The translations under genes were made by a program, and so were the position numbers. From positions 62,001 through 126,000 of the forward strand of contig CAMXIF010000004.1 of NCBI GenBank assembly GCA_947243845.1: DNA of 64,000 bases. The letters run 5' to 3'. The notes under the pieces were generated by a model, which was not told where the DNA came from, ran no database searches, and worked only from the letters and a program-made list of their open reading frames with translations. Below, piece after piece: positions 26,071-34,789 of this stretch (position 1 is its first letter; each line of letters opens with the position of its first letter). Source of the DNA: an uncultured bacterium. Lineage in GTDB: Bacteria > Bacillota > Clostridia > Lachnospirales > Lachnospiraceae.

Positions 26071-27908
26071 ACCATCTCCTCCTTTGTCATGGCAAAGATA
26101 CCTCTATCTATTTCAGAAGATGATACCGCCAGATAATTCTCCGCCTGTTTTTTATACATATCAGCATAGATACCCTGCCGCTTCATCAGCATGTAATGGG
26201 TTCCTTCTTCTTTGACCATTCCATTTTCCAGCATAAACACCCAATCTGCATTCTGGACAGAGGATAATCTATGGGAAATAAACAATACTGTCTTTTCTTG
26301 ACTGCTTTTCAACATATTGTCAAATAACTGATATTCTGAAATAGGATCCAATGCACTGGATGGTTCATCGAATATCTTTACAGGACATTGTCTCACAAAG
26401 GCTCTGGCAACACCGATCTTCTGATACTGCCCGCCGGACAGCACCTCGCCATCCTCGCTAAATTCCTTCGTCAAAACCGTATCCATACCCTTCGGCAGCG
26501 ACATAACCTTATCATATACACCGGCCAACCGTAAGGCTTCCTCCACACGTTCTCTGTCGCCTTCCTGCGCCTTCTGCATCAGCACATTCTCCATTACCGA
26601 CAAAGAAAAAATACGGCAGTCCTGAAAAGCCGTTGCGAACAACGCTCTGTACTTTTGCAAATTGTACTCCTTAATATTTCTGCCATTACAGAAAATCTCT
26701 CCCTCCGTTGGATCATAAAAGCGCATCAACAGCTTAATAATGGTTGACTTTCCCGCTCCGTTATGTCCTACCAGGGCATAGGTTTTACCTCCCCGGATTT
26801 CAAAGGAAAGATTATGTAATACTTGTTTATCCTTATAACAAAAGCTCACATTACAAAACTCTATACTTTGAATTTCTTTGCCCGGGTCTTCCCCTTCATA
26901 ATCTTCCGGTATCACTTCCTCATACTCCAGAAAAGTACGCAGATTCCACACAAAAAGTCCGTTCTTAAAACCTTTCATCAAAGATTCCGTAAACCCTATT
27001 AATATCCATGTGGTAGATACCATCATACTGGTAATCACCGAAAGTTCCGCCAGCGAAATCGTATGACTTACCAAAGCCCTGTAAGCTCCGTATATCAATA
27101 ACCCCTCAAAAATAAAGCTAAACGTAAATATGACACGCAGCCAGTGAAAAATCATACCCTTTTTCGTATACTTATGGGTACACTGCATAAGCCCCTGTAT
27201 GGCCTCCCGATAGTCCCTCCGCATTAACGCAAAAGCATTGGTCAGACGTATTTCCTTTGCATAATCTGTCATGTACATGACTCGATTTACATACGCAATT
27301 TTACGATTATAGGGAACCATATCCTTGTTTCGCTCAAAATCAATCTTACCCAATACTTTATTAAAACAGAAGTTCCCCACAATAGGAAAGCCTACAAACA
27401 GCACCGCATACCTGTCCACTTCTAAGAGAAAGAGAAATGCTGCAACGGACGCCACTACACCGAATACAATCCCCCAGATAACATCCACCGTCTCTATAAG
27501 ACGCTCATCCGCCTTTTCCATGGCCAGCGTATATTTGTTATAAAATTCACTATCTTCATAACAGGACAGCTCTACCTTTCTGGACTTTTGAAACAGTCTG
27601 TTGCCCAGTTCTCTGTTCACAATAATGGTAGTTATAGGCGCCACTGTTCCATCCACATAACTGTTATATAAGGAGATACTTGCAAATACAGCCACTGTAC
27701 CTCCAATGAATATCATAATCGAAGAAAACTCCTGCTCCATTTCCAATGCCTTAATCACAAAACGCATAAAAAAGGCACTGTAAAATAACCACTCAAAATA
27801 TCCTAAGAACCGGATAACGGCTCTGTGGAAAACCAGGCTGGGACATATCTGCCACATTAACCGCAATGCATATAGATTGTTATGAAATGCCTCTTTCCCT
27901 TTATCCAT
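26067..27908 (-). CDS. ABC exporter half-transporter, permease-ATPase (first of pair)
   Basis: A 613-residue protein with six predicted helices in the first ~320 residues and an ATPase with Walker A VGHNGAGKSTIIKL, Q-loop TAFQDCRIF, signature VLSGGQYQKIGVARAF, Walker B VKIFDEPSSALDP and H-loop LFISHRLS. Both partners keep Glu after the Walker B Asp, so both sites may be active. RBS AGGAGT before ATG at 27908. Preceded by a DUF2461-like gene 42 bases upstream in the same direction. Substrate unknown. Confidence 0.88.
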   Translation of the reverse strand: MDKGKEAFHNNLYALRLMWQICPSLVFHRAVIRFLGYFEWLFYSAFFMRFVIKALEMEQEFSSIMIFIGGTVAVFASISLYNSYVDGTVAPITTIIVNRELGNRLFQKSRKVELSCYEDSEFYNKYTLAMEKADERLIETVDVIWGIVFGVVASVAAFLFLLEVDRYAVLFVGFPIVGNFCFNKVLGKIDFERNKDMVPYNRKIAYVNRVMYMTDYAKEIRLTNAFALMRRDYREAIQGLMQCTHKYTKKGMIFHWLRVIFTFSFIFEGLLIYGAYRALVSHTISLAELSVITSMMVSTTWILIGFTESLMKGFKNGLFVWNLRTFLEYEEVIPEDYEGEDPGKEIQSIEFCNVSFCYKDKQVLHNLSFEIRGGKTYALVGHNGAGKSTIIKLLMRFYDPTEGEIFCNGRNIKEYNLQKYRALFATAFQDCRIFSLSVMENVLMQKAQEGDRERVEEALRLAGVYDKVMSLPKGMDTVLTKEFSEDGEVLSGGQYQKIGVARAFVRQCPVKIFDEPSSALDPISEYQLFDNMLKSSQEKTVLFISHRLSSVQNADWVFMLENGMVKEEGTHYMLMKRQGIYADMYKKQAENYLAVSSSEIDRGIFAMTKEEMV

Positions 27909-27950
27909 TTATTTCTTACTCCTAATCAAGAATTCATTCTAAATGAGCAA

Positions 27951-28610
27951 CTATAACGCTTCCTTCAACATAAAATACACCTCATTTACGCTGTCAAATG
28001 CGGAAACAATACAATCTAAAATTTCTCTTTTATAAAAAACGGCACTAAGATTCTCTTCCCGTATGAAAGAAATCCTTTTGCGCTCTAACAATTCTTGTAA
28101 AACAATATCTTCATTCGGAAAGTGTGCCGTTTTATATTTGTCTCCACGAATCTCTAATATTCCAGCCTTATTAAAATCTTCAATTACGCTTTTTGCATAA
28201 CGCTTATTATCCAGTATATAATCTCGGATTTTATCCATTCCACCAGCATCCGGATGATAGATATGCAACCCATATTTATATCCATCTAAAGAAGCGTCAA
28301 AAAAGAACCCCAATGCGTTTTTTTTATTCACTTTACTCAGTTTAAATCGTATATAAAAATATTCCTTTATAGGTGTTCCACAACAAAAACGTGCATCATT
28401 ATATGCAGAAGAAATACATCTCCTTTTATTACTTAACAAATCCCTGTCAACGCCGCTAAAGTAGTGGTATAATTCAAAATATAATTCATGCAAAGGAATT
28501 TTCACGCCCTCAAGATATAGCTGTTCATTCTCCTGATATACCCTTTTACAATTTTCCTTATGAATAGCCTCATAAAACATTATGGTAGATTCGTTAAATC
28601 CCTGAAACAT
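27951..28610 (-). CDS. DUF2461-like protein (uncertain)
   Basis: A 219-residue soluble protein. It starts MFQGFNESTIMFY and has a central GFFFDASLDGYKYGLHIYHPDA motif followed by a helical MDKIRDYILDN stretch, which resembles the DUF2461 (TIGR02453) family of unknown function (GFxxxTIxFL.. and G-Y-G-x-x-xYHP-like strand). ATG at 28610 is chosen for GAGAGG upstream; a longer frame to 28661 lacks a RBS. Located between the XRE regulator and the exporter pair. The family has no established activity. Confidence 0.6.
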   Translation of the reverse strand: MFQGFNESTIMFYEAIHKENCKRVYQENEQLYLEGVKIPLHELYFELYHYFSGVDRDLLSNKRRCISSAYNDARFCCGTPIKEYFYIRFKLSKVNKKNALGFFFDASLDGYKYGLHIYHPDAGGMDKIRDYILDNKRYAKSVIEDFNKAGILEIRGDKYKTAHFPNEDIVLQELLERKRISFIREENLSAVFYKREILDCIVSAFDSVNEVYFMLKEAL

Positions 28611-28701
28611 GCAATCCTCTCTCCCCGTTATGCAATGAACATCTAACTTTGTATCTATCAAGCCAAGATTCTTCTCTGAATTATTAGAAAAATGAGACTC
28701 C

Positions 28702-29319
28702 CTATTCCGGCCAATTCATCTGTTCATCAGAAATGCCCAACTTTCTACATTCATTGCATACATATTCTTTTTCCGCCAGATTTCCTATTTGATATTTTAA
28801 AATCTTATCTTTAAAAACGATGTATTTGTCATTACCTGTCTTAAAATCTACAAACCAATTCTCGTCTTTATCGGGACCGGACAACATAACTTTTGAAAAT
28901 CGCTCTGGCAGATCCTTTCTATCACTTGTAAAAAACAATACCGTCCAATACTTGGGGTTCCCACCGGAATTCCACAATTCAATTTTATGGATATGAAGGC
29001 AGTCAATGATACTGTCATCCACTATGCTTTCCTTAATCAGTATTCCTTCGTATAATTCCGGTTTCTTTTTTTGAATTGCATTGCTGCCACAGCTATGAAC
29101 ATTTTTAACCACGTTCAATGTCAATTCATCTTTTAGCAGAATATCCATCGACACCCCAAAGGTTTCTCCCAGTATCAGTAATTTCTCTGTCTCTGGTAAT
29201 GCAATGTCAGCTTCCCATTTCGATATGGATTGCCTGCTGACATTACATATTGCCGCAAGTTCTTCCTGCGTCATTCCGTTTGCTTTTCTCAGTTCTATAA
29301 TTTTCTCCGATAATTTCAT
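28702..29319 (-). CDS. XRE-family transcriptional regulator
   Basis: A 205-residue protein: N-terminal HTH ([37 protein letters not shown], motif split at residues ~8-45), then an unrecognised C-terminal domain of about 130 residues with [17 protein letters not shown] and two Cys near the end ([10 protein letters not shown]). AAAGGAGGTCTGGCA precedes ATG. First gene of the block and likely the local regulator of the DUF2461-like and exporter genes. A 100-base region upstream is A+T-rich. Confidence 0.85.
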   Translation of the reverse strand: MKLSEKIIELRKANGMTQEELAAICNVSRQSISKWEADIALPETEKLLILGETFGVSMDILLKDELTLNVVKNVHSCGSNAIQKKKPELYEGILIKESIVDDSIIDCLHIHKIELWNSGGNPKYWTVLFFTSDRKDLPERFSKVMLSGPDKDENWFVDFKTGNDKYIVFKDKILKYQIGNLAEKEYVCNECRKLGISDEQMNWPE

Positions 29320-29424
29320 TGCCAGACCTCCTTTGATTGATTTGTATTATACAAAACAACCATACTATTTACCACCAACATGAAAGTTCTTTTTGGCAAC
29401 CTTCAGTTGCAAACAGACTGCATC

Positions 29425-29913
29425 CTATTCAGGTTCTGTCTGCCTCCTTTTTTCATAAGATATTAACGTAAGCCTTTCGTTTATGACCTCTGTTTTGCCT
29501 GTCTGATGATACCCCATTTTCTCATATAGATGACAGTTTTTAGGCTCCTGCAAAATGGTGTCTAATTCCCAATTTCCGTTTCCATGTATTTCTTCACATA
29601 AGCGGATTGCTTTCTGTGCAATGCCTTTTCCTTGATATTCTGGCAGTACAAATAGGGGAGAAATTCTTTTGTGGTTTCCGGTTTCCTTTTTGTCAACAAT
29701 ACGGATAGCCCCGACTTTTTGCTGCCCGATACAGATAAAATAGTAAAATGTAAAGTCCTGTTTCAGGCGTGCTTCTACTTTTTCCATACTTTCACTTCCC
29801 GGACTGGTGTCGAAATCCTGATATTTCTCCAATAATTCTTTGAAAGCTTCAACCTGCATCGCGTGCAGCTCTTTTGCATTGTCAACATTTGCCCTTAATA
29901 ATGTTACTTCCAT
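29425..29913 (-). CDS. GNAT-family N-acetyltransferase
   Basis: A 162-residue acetyltransferase. Motif A, the acetyl-CoA pyrophosphate loop, is VLPEYQGKGIAQKAI (Q/R-x-x-G-x-G/A), preceded by the beta4 strand RISPLFV, and the C-terminal GYHQTGKTEV is typical. Substrate cannot be predicted. TACGGAGGCTGAAT precedes ATG. A terminator for upstream transcription lies about 50 bases before it. Confidence 0.88.
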   Translation of the reverse strand: MEVTLLRANVDNAKELHAMQVEAFKELLEKYQDFDTSPGSESMEKVEARLKQDFTFYYFICIGQQKVGAIRIVDKKETGNHKRISPLFVLPEYQGKGIAQKAIRLCEEIHGNGNWELDTILQEPKNCHLYEKMGYHQTGKTEVINERLTLISYEKRRQTEPE

Positions 29914-30299
29914 ATTCAGCCTCCGTAATAAATAATTTTATAAAGGAATTCATTTCCAAACAAAAAAGCACTAAACATTCAATATGTCCAGTGCACTTCT
30001 AAAACCATCAGCTATTACAAGCATTCTATCATAATTCAAACTTACACCTACCGATTTGCATGCATAGACATATCAGACCTACCTGCGTAACTGTGCATCC
30101 AAATCGAAACACAATTACTTTCAATTACGTCTGTAACACATATACATATAATATGATGTAAAATGTAAGTTCTGCATTCCCTGCTCTCCCAATTTTTCAA
30201 TAACCTACCATAATTCCATTCATATGTCAAGAAGTATTTACCACGAAAGGCGGGCACGGAAGGAAGGCTTAAAACTGCGAAATAGTGCAGCGGCTCCAT
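29914..30299 (-). other. 386-base intergenic region with terminator and dyad
   Basis: No convincing gene. It holds the GNAT leader and a candidate promoter (TTGTTT, 17 spacer, TAAAAT on the minus strand, about 29940-29965), a terminator at 29962-29994, and a 55-base inverted repeat, CGATTTG (30052-30058) against CAAATCG (30100-30106) with CATGCA/TGTGCATC inside the arms. A minus-strand frame at 30048-30299 shows no family pattern. The stretch is A+T-rich and may be decayed DNA. Confidence 0.5.
29962..29994 (-). terminator. Rho-independent terminator upstream of the GNAT gene
   Basis: Minus strand: stem GCACTGGACAT / ATGTTTAGTGC (two G-U pairs) with loop ATTGA, followed by TTTTTT (complement of 29962-29967). 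It would stop transcription coming from the DUF5655 gene. Confidence 0.75.
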
Positions 30300-30680
30300 T
30301 CAGCGTTTACCGGCTGAAAAGACAGCTGCCTCCTTTACCCAGCCCATCAATTCATCATCAATGTCTCCTGTCCCGGAAAGCAGGACATGATGAGTCCAGC
30401 GTCCGGGATACGGCTCCACCGCCACATCTATGCGCGGGGACTCCAAACGGTATCCCAATCCAAAAGTCACAACAATATAGACCTCCGGCCGCTCCTCCGC
30501 TTTCCGCACCGGCATAAAAGACACAAAAGCAAAATTATGTCTGTTGGAAAAAGCAATCTGTGTTTTCTGAACTTTTACCTTTACGTCTTTCACCTCCGCA
30601 AAAACTCTTTGCTCAAAAGTCTCATACAGGGGCAGTGCGTCTGCCTTTCTGTCAAAAAAGCATAATACATCCTGTTCCAT
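30300..30680 (-). CDS. DUF5655-family protein
   Basis: A 126-residue protein of the DUF5655 type: FFDRKADALPLYETFEQRVFAE, KVQKTQIAFSNRHNFAFVSFMPVR and a C-terminal DDELMGWVKEAA helix are characteristic. Function unknown; the fold is thought to bind small ligands or proteins. GGAAGG precedes ATG at 30680; the longer frame to 30707 has no RBS. Three small domain-of-unknown-function genes follow one another here (DUF5655, DUF1801, DUF1905). Confidence 0.7.
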   Translation of the reverse strand: MEQDVLCFFDRKADALPLYETFEQRVFAEVKDVKVKVQKTQIAFSNRHNFAFVSFMPVRKAEERPEVYIVVTFGLGYRLESPRIDVAVEPYPGRWTHHVLLSGTGDIDDELMGWVKEAAVFSAGKR

Positions 30681-30709
30681 TCTCCACACCTTCCATAACT
30701 TTCTCAATC

Positions 30710-31120
30710 TTACGGGTGATTCCCTGTCTCATAGCACCATCTGGCAATATCAGAGATCAATTCCATCGGAATCGGCCTGCTGTATGGAAGCTGTATCGTC
30801 CCCTTACTGGTCTTGTAATCTTTCAGACGTTCGGAAAATTCCAGGACAGCCTCCGGTCCCGGATACAGGCCAACGTGGTTCTTAAATCCGGCAAACTGAA
30901 TGATATTATGCTGCCTCCAGAAAGTCGGCATACTCCATGAAATCCTCTCCTCCGCCTCTGGCAGCGCCGCGCAAATCGCTTCTCTTATTTTCTTCAGATA
31001 TTCCTGCACCTCTTCCGGCTGTGCCGCAATATATTCATCCACCGTTTCCGGCGCTTTCCCGCAGTAATGATCCTGTCCCCGCCTTTTAAAGGTACGCCCA
31101 CACTTTGGACACATCCACAT
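30710..31120 (-). CDS. DUF1801 protein with N-terminal zinc-ribbon motif
   Basis: A 136-residue protein. Residues 3-20 carry CPKCGRTF..HYC, a likely zinc-binding ribbon, then a DUF1801 domain (VDEYIAAQPEEVQEYLKKIREAI; ISWSMPTFW; VGLYPGP; LKDYKTSKGTIQLPY). DUF1801 relatives include the iron-chaperone-like YdhG group. GGGATGAAGG before ATG. It lies 30 bases before the DUF5655 gene on the same strand, probably cotranscribed. Confidence 0.85.
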   Translation of the reverse strand: MWMCPKCGRTFKRRGQDHYCGKAPETVDEYIAAQPEEVQEYLKKIREAICAALPEAEERISWSMPTFWRQHNIIQFAGFKNHVGLYPGPEAVLEFSERLKDYKTSKGTIQLPYSRPIPMELISDIARWCYETGNHP

Positions 31121-31137
31121 CCTTCATCCCTCCTGCC

Positions 31138-31425
31138 TCATTCCCGTTCCCTGACTGTCACCCGCACCTTGTCCCCCGGCTGCTTCCCTATCCGGGCCCG
31201 GATATCTTTACGCACGCCTATGATATAACACACGCTCCCGTCCTCGTTCTTTACTCCCATATTTACAACACTGCCATCATACGGCTCACCGTCAAATGTG
31301 GCGTGTACCTTCACCCTTCCCCGTCCAAACTCTTTCCTGATATCATATGGGAAAATAACGTATGCACCGCCTGTTTCCCCTGCATCATAGAGCAGGGACT
31401 CATATTCATAACTTCTTATATTCAC
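31138..31425 (-). CDS. DUF1905-family protein
   Basis: A 95-residue protein of the DUF1905 family: short beta-rich domain with AYVIFPYDIRKEFG, VKVHATFDGEPYDGSVV, YIIGVRKDIRARIGKQPGD and VTVRERE. The likely start is GTG at 31425 with GGGGGA upstream. DUF1905 is often fused to YdeI-type bacteriocin-protection domains; here it stands alone. Transcribed toward the DUF1801 gene. Confidence 0.85.
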   Translation of the reverse strand: MNIRSYEYESLLYDAGETGGAYVIFPYDIRKEFGRGRVKVHATFDGEPYDGSVVNMGVKNEDGSVCYIIGVRKDIRARIGKQPGDKVRVTVRERE

Positions 31426-31455
31426 CGCCTGTCCCCCAATCTGTTTTCTTTCTCG

Positions 31456-33813
31456 TCATTCTGACATCGATGCCGCATTATAAACATGCGTATAATAATC
31501 ATGGCTGAGCACGGACTTGGAAAATGTCATTCTGTTTCTCACCATACTGGATATCTGGTTTACATAATCTTCCGGAATGACAGCATTTTCATCTGTCGGC
31601 GTAAAAACATTCTTGGCTGAACTATAATGCCCTAAGTCGGTCTTCCAGTCATAATTTCCAAAGAAGACAAGCGGGAGAGCATCCGAGAGCACATCCCTTC
31701 CCACATAAAGCCTGGAATCCCATTCCACACCAAAGAGATTGCACAATGTCGGAAGCATGTCTATGGAAGAGACAGGCGTATCGACAATAATCGGCTCGTT
31801 CTCTTCAAGCGCCCCACACCAGATAATAGCCCGGCTTCTGTCCCGCTCCTCATAGGTGTTCACCGGATAACCATATAATTCAGATAAATATGGCATATTT
31901 CCCAGAGAGGCATCGGAATCCAACCCATAGGGAAAATGATCCGGCACAATGCAGATGACCGTATCATTTGCAATGCCCTCTTCTTCCAGGGTTTCCACAA
32001 GATAATCCACTGCCTTTTCAAGTTCAAGGTTCGCTGCTATATAAGCACGTACAGGCTCCGTATAGGAAAGATTTTTCTTTTCGCACCATGCGTCTACGGC
32101 ATCTTTATTTTGCTTTGCCATGGCATTGTTCCCAAAAGCGTATACACTGTGACCGCTTACCGTCATGTAATATACATTAAAAGGCTGTTTGTCAATGTAC
32201 ATTGGAAGAGTCTCCTGCATCAATTCCAAATCGCTTGCCGGCCATTTGGGGCTGATAAGCTCTTCAAGACCATTTCCCACTCCCATATATCCCCCACTGT
32301 AGCCCAGCTTTGTATGCGTCTCATGCCGGTCGTAATAAGTGTAGGTGCTGTTGTGAAAAGCCATACCGAAATATCCCTTCTCGTTTAAAAGCGCGCCTAT
32401 ATTGGTATGCGTTCCATTCTTCGTAATCTTCTTAATCGAGCTTCCGCCAGAAGTCGGAATCAAACCAAATAAAAGCTGATATTCACCTCCGGTTGTTCCG
32501 GCAATTGACTGCTGGTAATAATCATTGAAATTAATTCCACTTGTGGAAAGCCTGTAAAGTGTCGGTGTAAGTTCCGGGTCAATGAGGAAGCCTGAAAATG
32601 CTTCCGCACAGATCAAAATCAGATTTTTTCCTGCAAAAGAACCTGTATAGGCATTTTGGCTTGACGGTGTGAGCGTAGAAACATAAGCGTCAATATCGGC
32701 ACAGTCCCCATCCGCAGCAGCAAGAGCAGCAAAATCAACAGAAGACAACACACTCTGACCGTATACAACCGGTGTTACCGCCTCATCCTCCTGCACAGTT
32801 TCCGTGCTTTGGGACGCCTCCTCTTGCAGTATGACTACCTCCTGAGGGCTGACAGCCTCCTTTGCCTGTACAATAGCCTTACCACCGGATACCGTTTCCT
32901 CCTTGCCGCTTACAAGAGTATCTTCCGGAAATGCATTGACTGTGCTCTGCACGAATTCCATCTCCGTACTTTCAAAGACTTGAGCGGCCGTTTGGGATGA
33001 AACAAGATTCCGGACATCCAGACACAGCCCCTCACCCAGCCCAAACTGCATGACTGCCGACTCAAAATTATATTGATTGGTATAAATGTCCTTATGCAGA
33101 CCGCAGCACAAAATAAGAAACAGGGCTGCTCCATAACAGGCAGCTCCCCCTGTCAAATGTGCCAGCATAAAACAAACTTTCTGTCCTGTGCATTCCCGCC
33201 AAATGCCCTTTGTGGGGAACTGCCCCATTATCTTTTTTCTTAGTACAAACCACAAGATAAACGGCAGCAAAAGAAGGGTAATATGACTGATTCCATCAAA
33301 GCAGAAGATCAGCCGCCTGATGTCAGCGCCAAATCCACCCAGTGCATCAGTTGCAGCATTCAATATGGTATTTAAGTCATACGCCACCTTAAACTGTCTA
33401 TATACCAGAAATTCCACAATGAAAACGAGGGATAAAAGTCCCAGGTAAAATGGTGCCAGAATCTGCACTGCTTTTCTCGGCAACAGGGAAATAATGCCTG
33501 AAACAACCAACCCTGCACAGACGGAGAATAGAGCCAGAAATACAAAGGAACTTCCGGTATGCATTGTTTCAACTGACAACTTAAAAACAATCTCCATATA
33601 AAAACATGAAAGAGACAGAAAAATAGCCAGCCGTATAGCGCCCCACGACAAAAAATCTTTAGCCTTTGCTGCAAAGGATTTCTTTTTGACAATCTGTACC
33701 GGCTGTGCTATCGGTGCCTGTATCTGCTGTACTACAGGTGCCTGTGCGGCTTGTAGCATCTGCTTCCGCTTTTGATTCTTTTTCCTTTTTCTTTTCTTCT
33801 TTTGTGAACTCAT
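31456..33813 (-). CDS. LTA synthase-like membrane sulfatase-family enzyme
   Basis: A 785-residue protein. A lysine/arginine-rich cytoplasmic tail (about 1-20) precedes five membrane helices (about 60-250), then an acidic Gln/Glu/Val-rich linker (about 285-345) and an extracellular alkaline-phosphatase-superfamily domain. The metal-site Glu is in LICAEAFSG, the Thr nucleophile region is SIAGTTGGEYQLLFGL, and the Asp-His pair is CIVPDHFPYGL. Similar enzymes move glycerophosphate onto glycolipid (LtaS) or modify surface glycans. The ATG at 33813 has only a weak RBS; AGGAGG lies 27 bases upstream. Confidence 0.85.
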   Translation of the reverse strand: MSSQKKKRKRKKNQKRKQMLQAAQAPVVQQIQAPIAQPVQIVKKKSFAAKAKDFLSWGAIRLAIFLSLSCFYMEIVFKLSVETMHTGSSFVFLALFSVCAGLVVSGIISLLPRKAVQILAPFYLGLLSLVFIVEFLVYRQFKVAYDLNTILNAATDALGGFGADIRRLIFCFDGISHITLLLLPFILWFVLRKKIMGQFPTKGIWRECTGQKVCFMLAHLTGGAACYGAALFLILCCGLHKDIYTNQYNFESAVMQFGLGEGLCLDVRNLVSSQTAAQVFESTEMEFVQSTVNAFPEDTLVSGKEETVSGGKAIVQAKEAVSPQEVVILQEEASQSTETVQEDEAVTPVVYGQSVLSSVDFAALAAADGDCADIDAYVSTLTPSSQNAYTGSFAGKNLILICAEAFSGFLIDPELTPTLYRLSTSGINFNDYYQQSIAGTTGGEYQLLFGLIPTSGGSSIKKITKNGTHTNIGALLNEKGYFGMAFHNSTYTYYDRHETHTKLGYSGGYMGVGNGLEELISPKWPASDLELMQETLPMYIDKQPFNVYYMTVSGHSVYAFGNNAMAKQNKDAVDAWCEKKNLSYTEPVRAYIAANLELEKAVDYLVETLEEEGIANDTVICIVPDHFPYGLDSDASLGNMPYLSELYGYPVNTYEERDRSRAIIWCGALEENEPIIVDTPVSSIDMLPTLCNLFGVEWDSRLYVGRDVLSDALPLVFFGNYDWKTDLGHYSSAKNVFTPTDENAVIPEDYVNQISSMVRNRMTFSKSVLSHDYYTHVYNAASMSE

Positions 33814-33899
33814 ATTGTCTTGTCATTGCAAGCGTTTTGACTTGCGTCCTCCTTTTATACTGCTATCTTACATGCCACTTGCATCATTTTTGCATCATT

Positions 33900-34499
33900 T
33901 TAAGAGGACTTTTTCCTTTCCACTGTAACAACAAAAATAAACACGCCAATTATTAAAACGGAAAGCCCCTTATATAATATATTTCTCTCGTCTTGCAGAT
34001 CAACCACCCTGATTTGATGGTCATCAGATATGATTTGATCAATCTTTGACTTATTATCTGTCCCTAAACATTTGGCTATAATTTCATACGATAAAATACC
34101 TTTAAATCTTTCGAATTTACCAAATATATGATACTTATCGTCACTGTTGATTATTTTCTTAAACTCTTTTTGATACTCTTTCGCAACCTGCAGTGGAACA
34201 TAGTAGTTTGCATCCCCATCGATGGAAACAATATACGTCTCCATCGAAGTATAAACATCTGAACCGCAATATGGACTATATTTAATCACTCCATTTAACT
34301 CGGTATAATACGCCCCCAGCAGCCGTCCTTTTGATATATCGCATGCAATATAACGTCCATTCCTTATTTCGGACTTATTGTATGACTCTTCAATATTCGC
34401 TAAATTGTACCTGACTATGATTCCCTGTATTGTAATAACAACGCCGATAATAGAAAGGATACAACCCCAAATGCTCATTTTAGAAAGAATATATCTCAT
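33900..34499 (-). CDS. Hypothetical protein with two membrane helices around a soluble domain
   Basis: A 199-residue protein. Membrane helix one at about residues 10-32, an extracytoplasmic domain of about 140 residues (YYTELNGVIKYSPYCGSD; VSIDGDANYYVPLQVAKEY), and helix two at about 178-195 followed by a basic KKSS end. I do not recognise it. ATG at 34499 follows GGGGAAAAG; the in-frame extension to 34679 lacks a good start. It sits between the LTA-synthase-like gene and the sigma/anti-sigma operon in A+T-rich sequence. Confidence 0.65.
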   Translation of the reverse strand: MRYILSKMSIWGCILSIIGVVITIQGIIVRYNLANIEESYNKSEIRNGRYIACDISKGRLLGAYYTELNGVIKYSPYCGSDVYTSMETYIVSIDGDANYYVPLQVAKEYQKEFKKIINSDDKYHIFGKFERFKGILSYEIIAKCLGTDNKSKIDQIISDDHQIRVVDLQDERNILYKGLSVLIIGVFIFVVTVERKKSS

Positions 34500-34665
34500 C
34501 TTTTCCCCATCTGCGCAACACTGCCATTTAATTGGCATATTTTTTGAATAGATTGAATGGTCAGCCGAATAAAGTCTTGCTGAACACATTTCTGCATTAA
34601 TCTTATTATATCCAATATAAGTGAACAATGAAAGCACTAGATGATCTACGCCATTATAACTAATT

Positions 34666-34788
34666 TTACAAACAATCACGCCCCTGACTCAATAATTTAT
34701 TCCATTGATTGCCAGTGCTCCGTCTGCCACACCGACATCCGGCAAGCCCCAGCGCCATAACCATCAAACTTTTCATTTTCCTATTCAT
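34666..34788 (-). CDS. Small ORF, truncated secreted or lipoprotein remnant
   Basis: A 40-codon frame with a strong RBS: AGGAGG sits in the last codons of the upstream anti-sigma gene. The N-terminus is a signal peptide (MNRKMKSLMVMALGLAGC, lipobox-like LAGC). After that the frame reads basic, low-complexity residues to a TAA, whereas the +1 frame reads VGVADGALAINGINY and stops. This suggests the start of a secreted protein gene that was truncated after a frameshift. It would be the third gene of the sigma/anti-sigma operon. Confidence 0.45.
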   Translation of the reverse strand: MNRKMKSLMVMALGLAGCRCGRRSTGNQWNKLLSQGRDCL

Positions 34789-34789
34789 T

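Noticed and set aside
29914-30299. Minus-strand ORF at 30048-30299
   Set aside because: No family signature, no RBS and decayed composition; treated as intergenic.
33705-33956. Plus-strand ORF over the LTA-synthase-like start
   Set aside because: Antisense; the minus gene has clear catalytic motifs.
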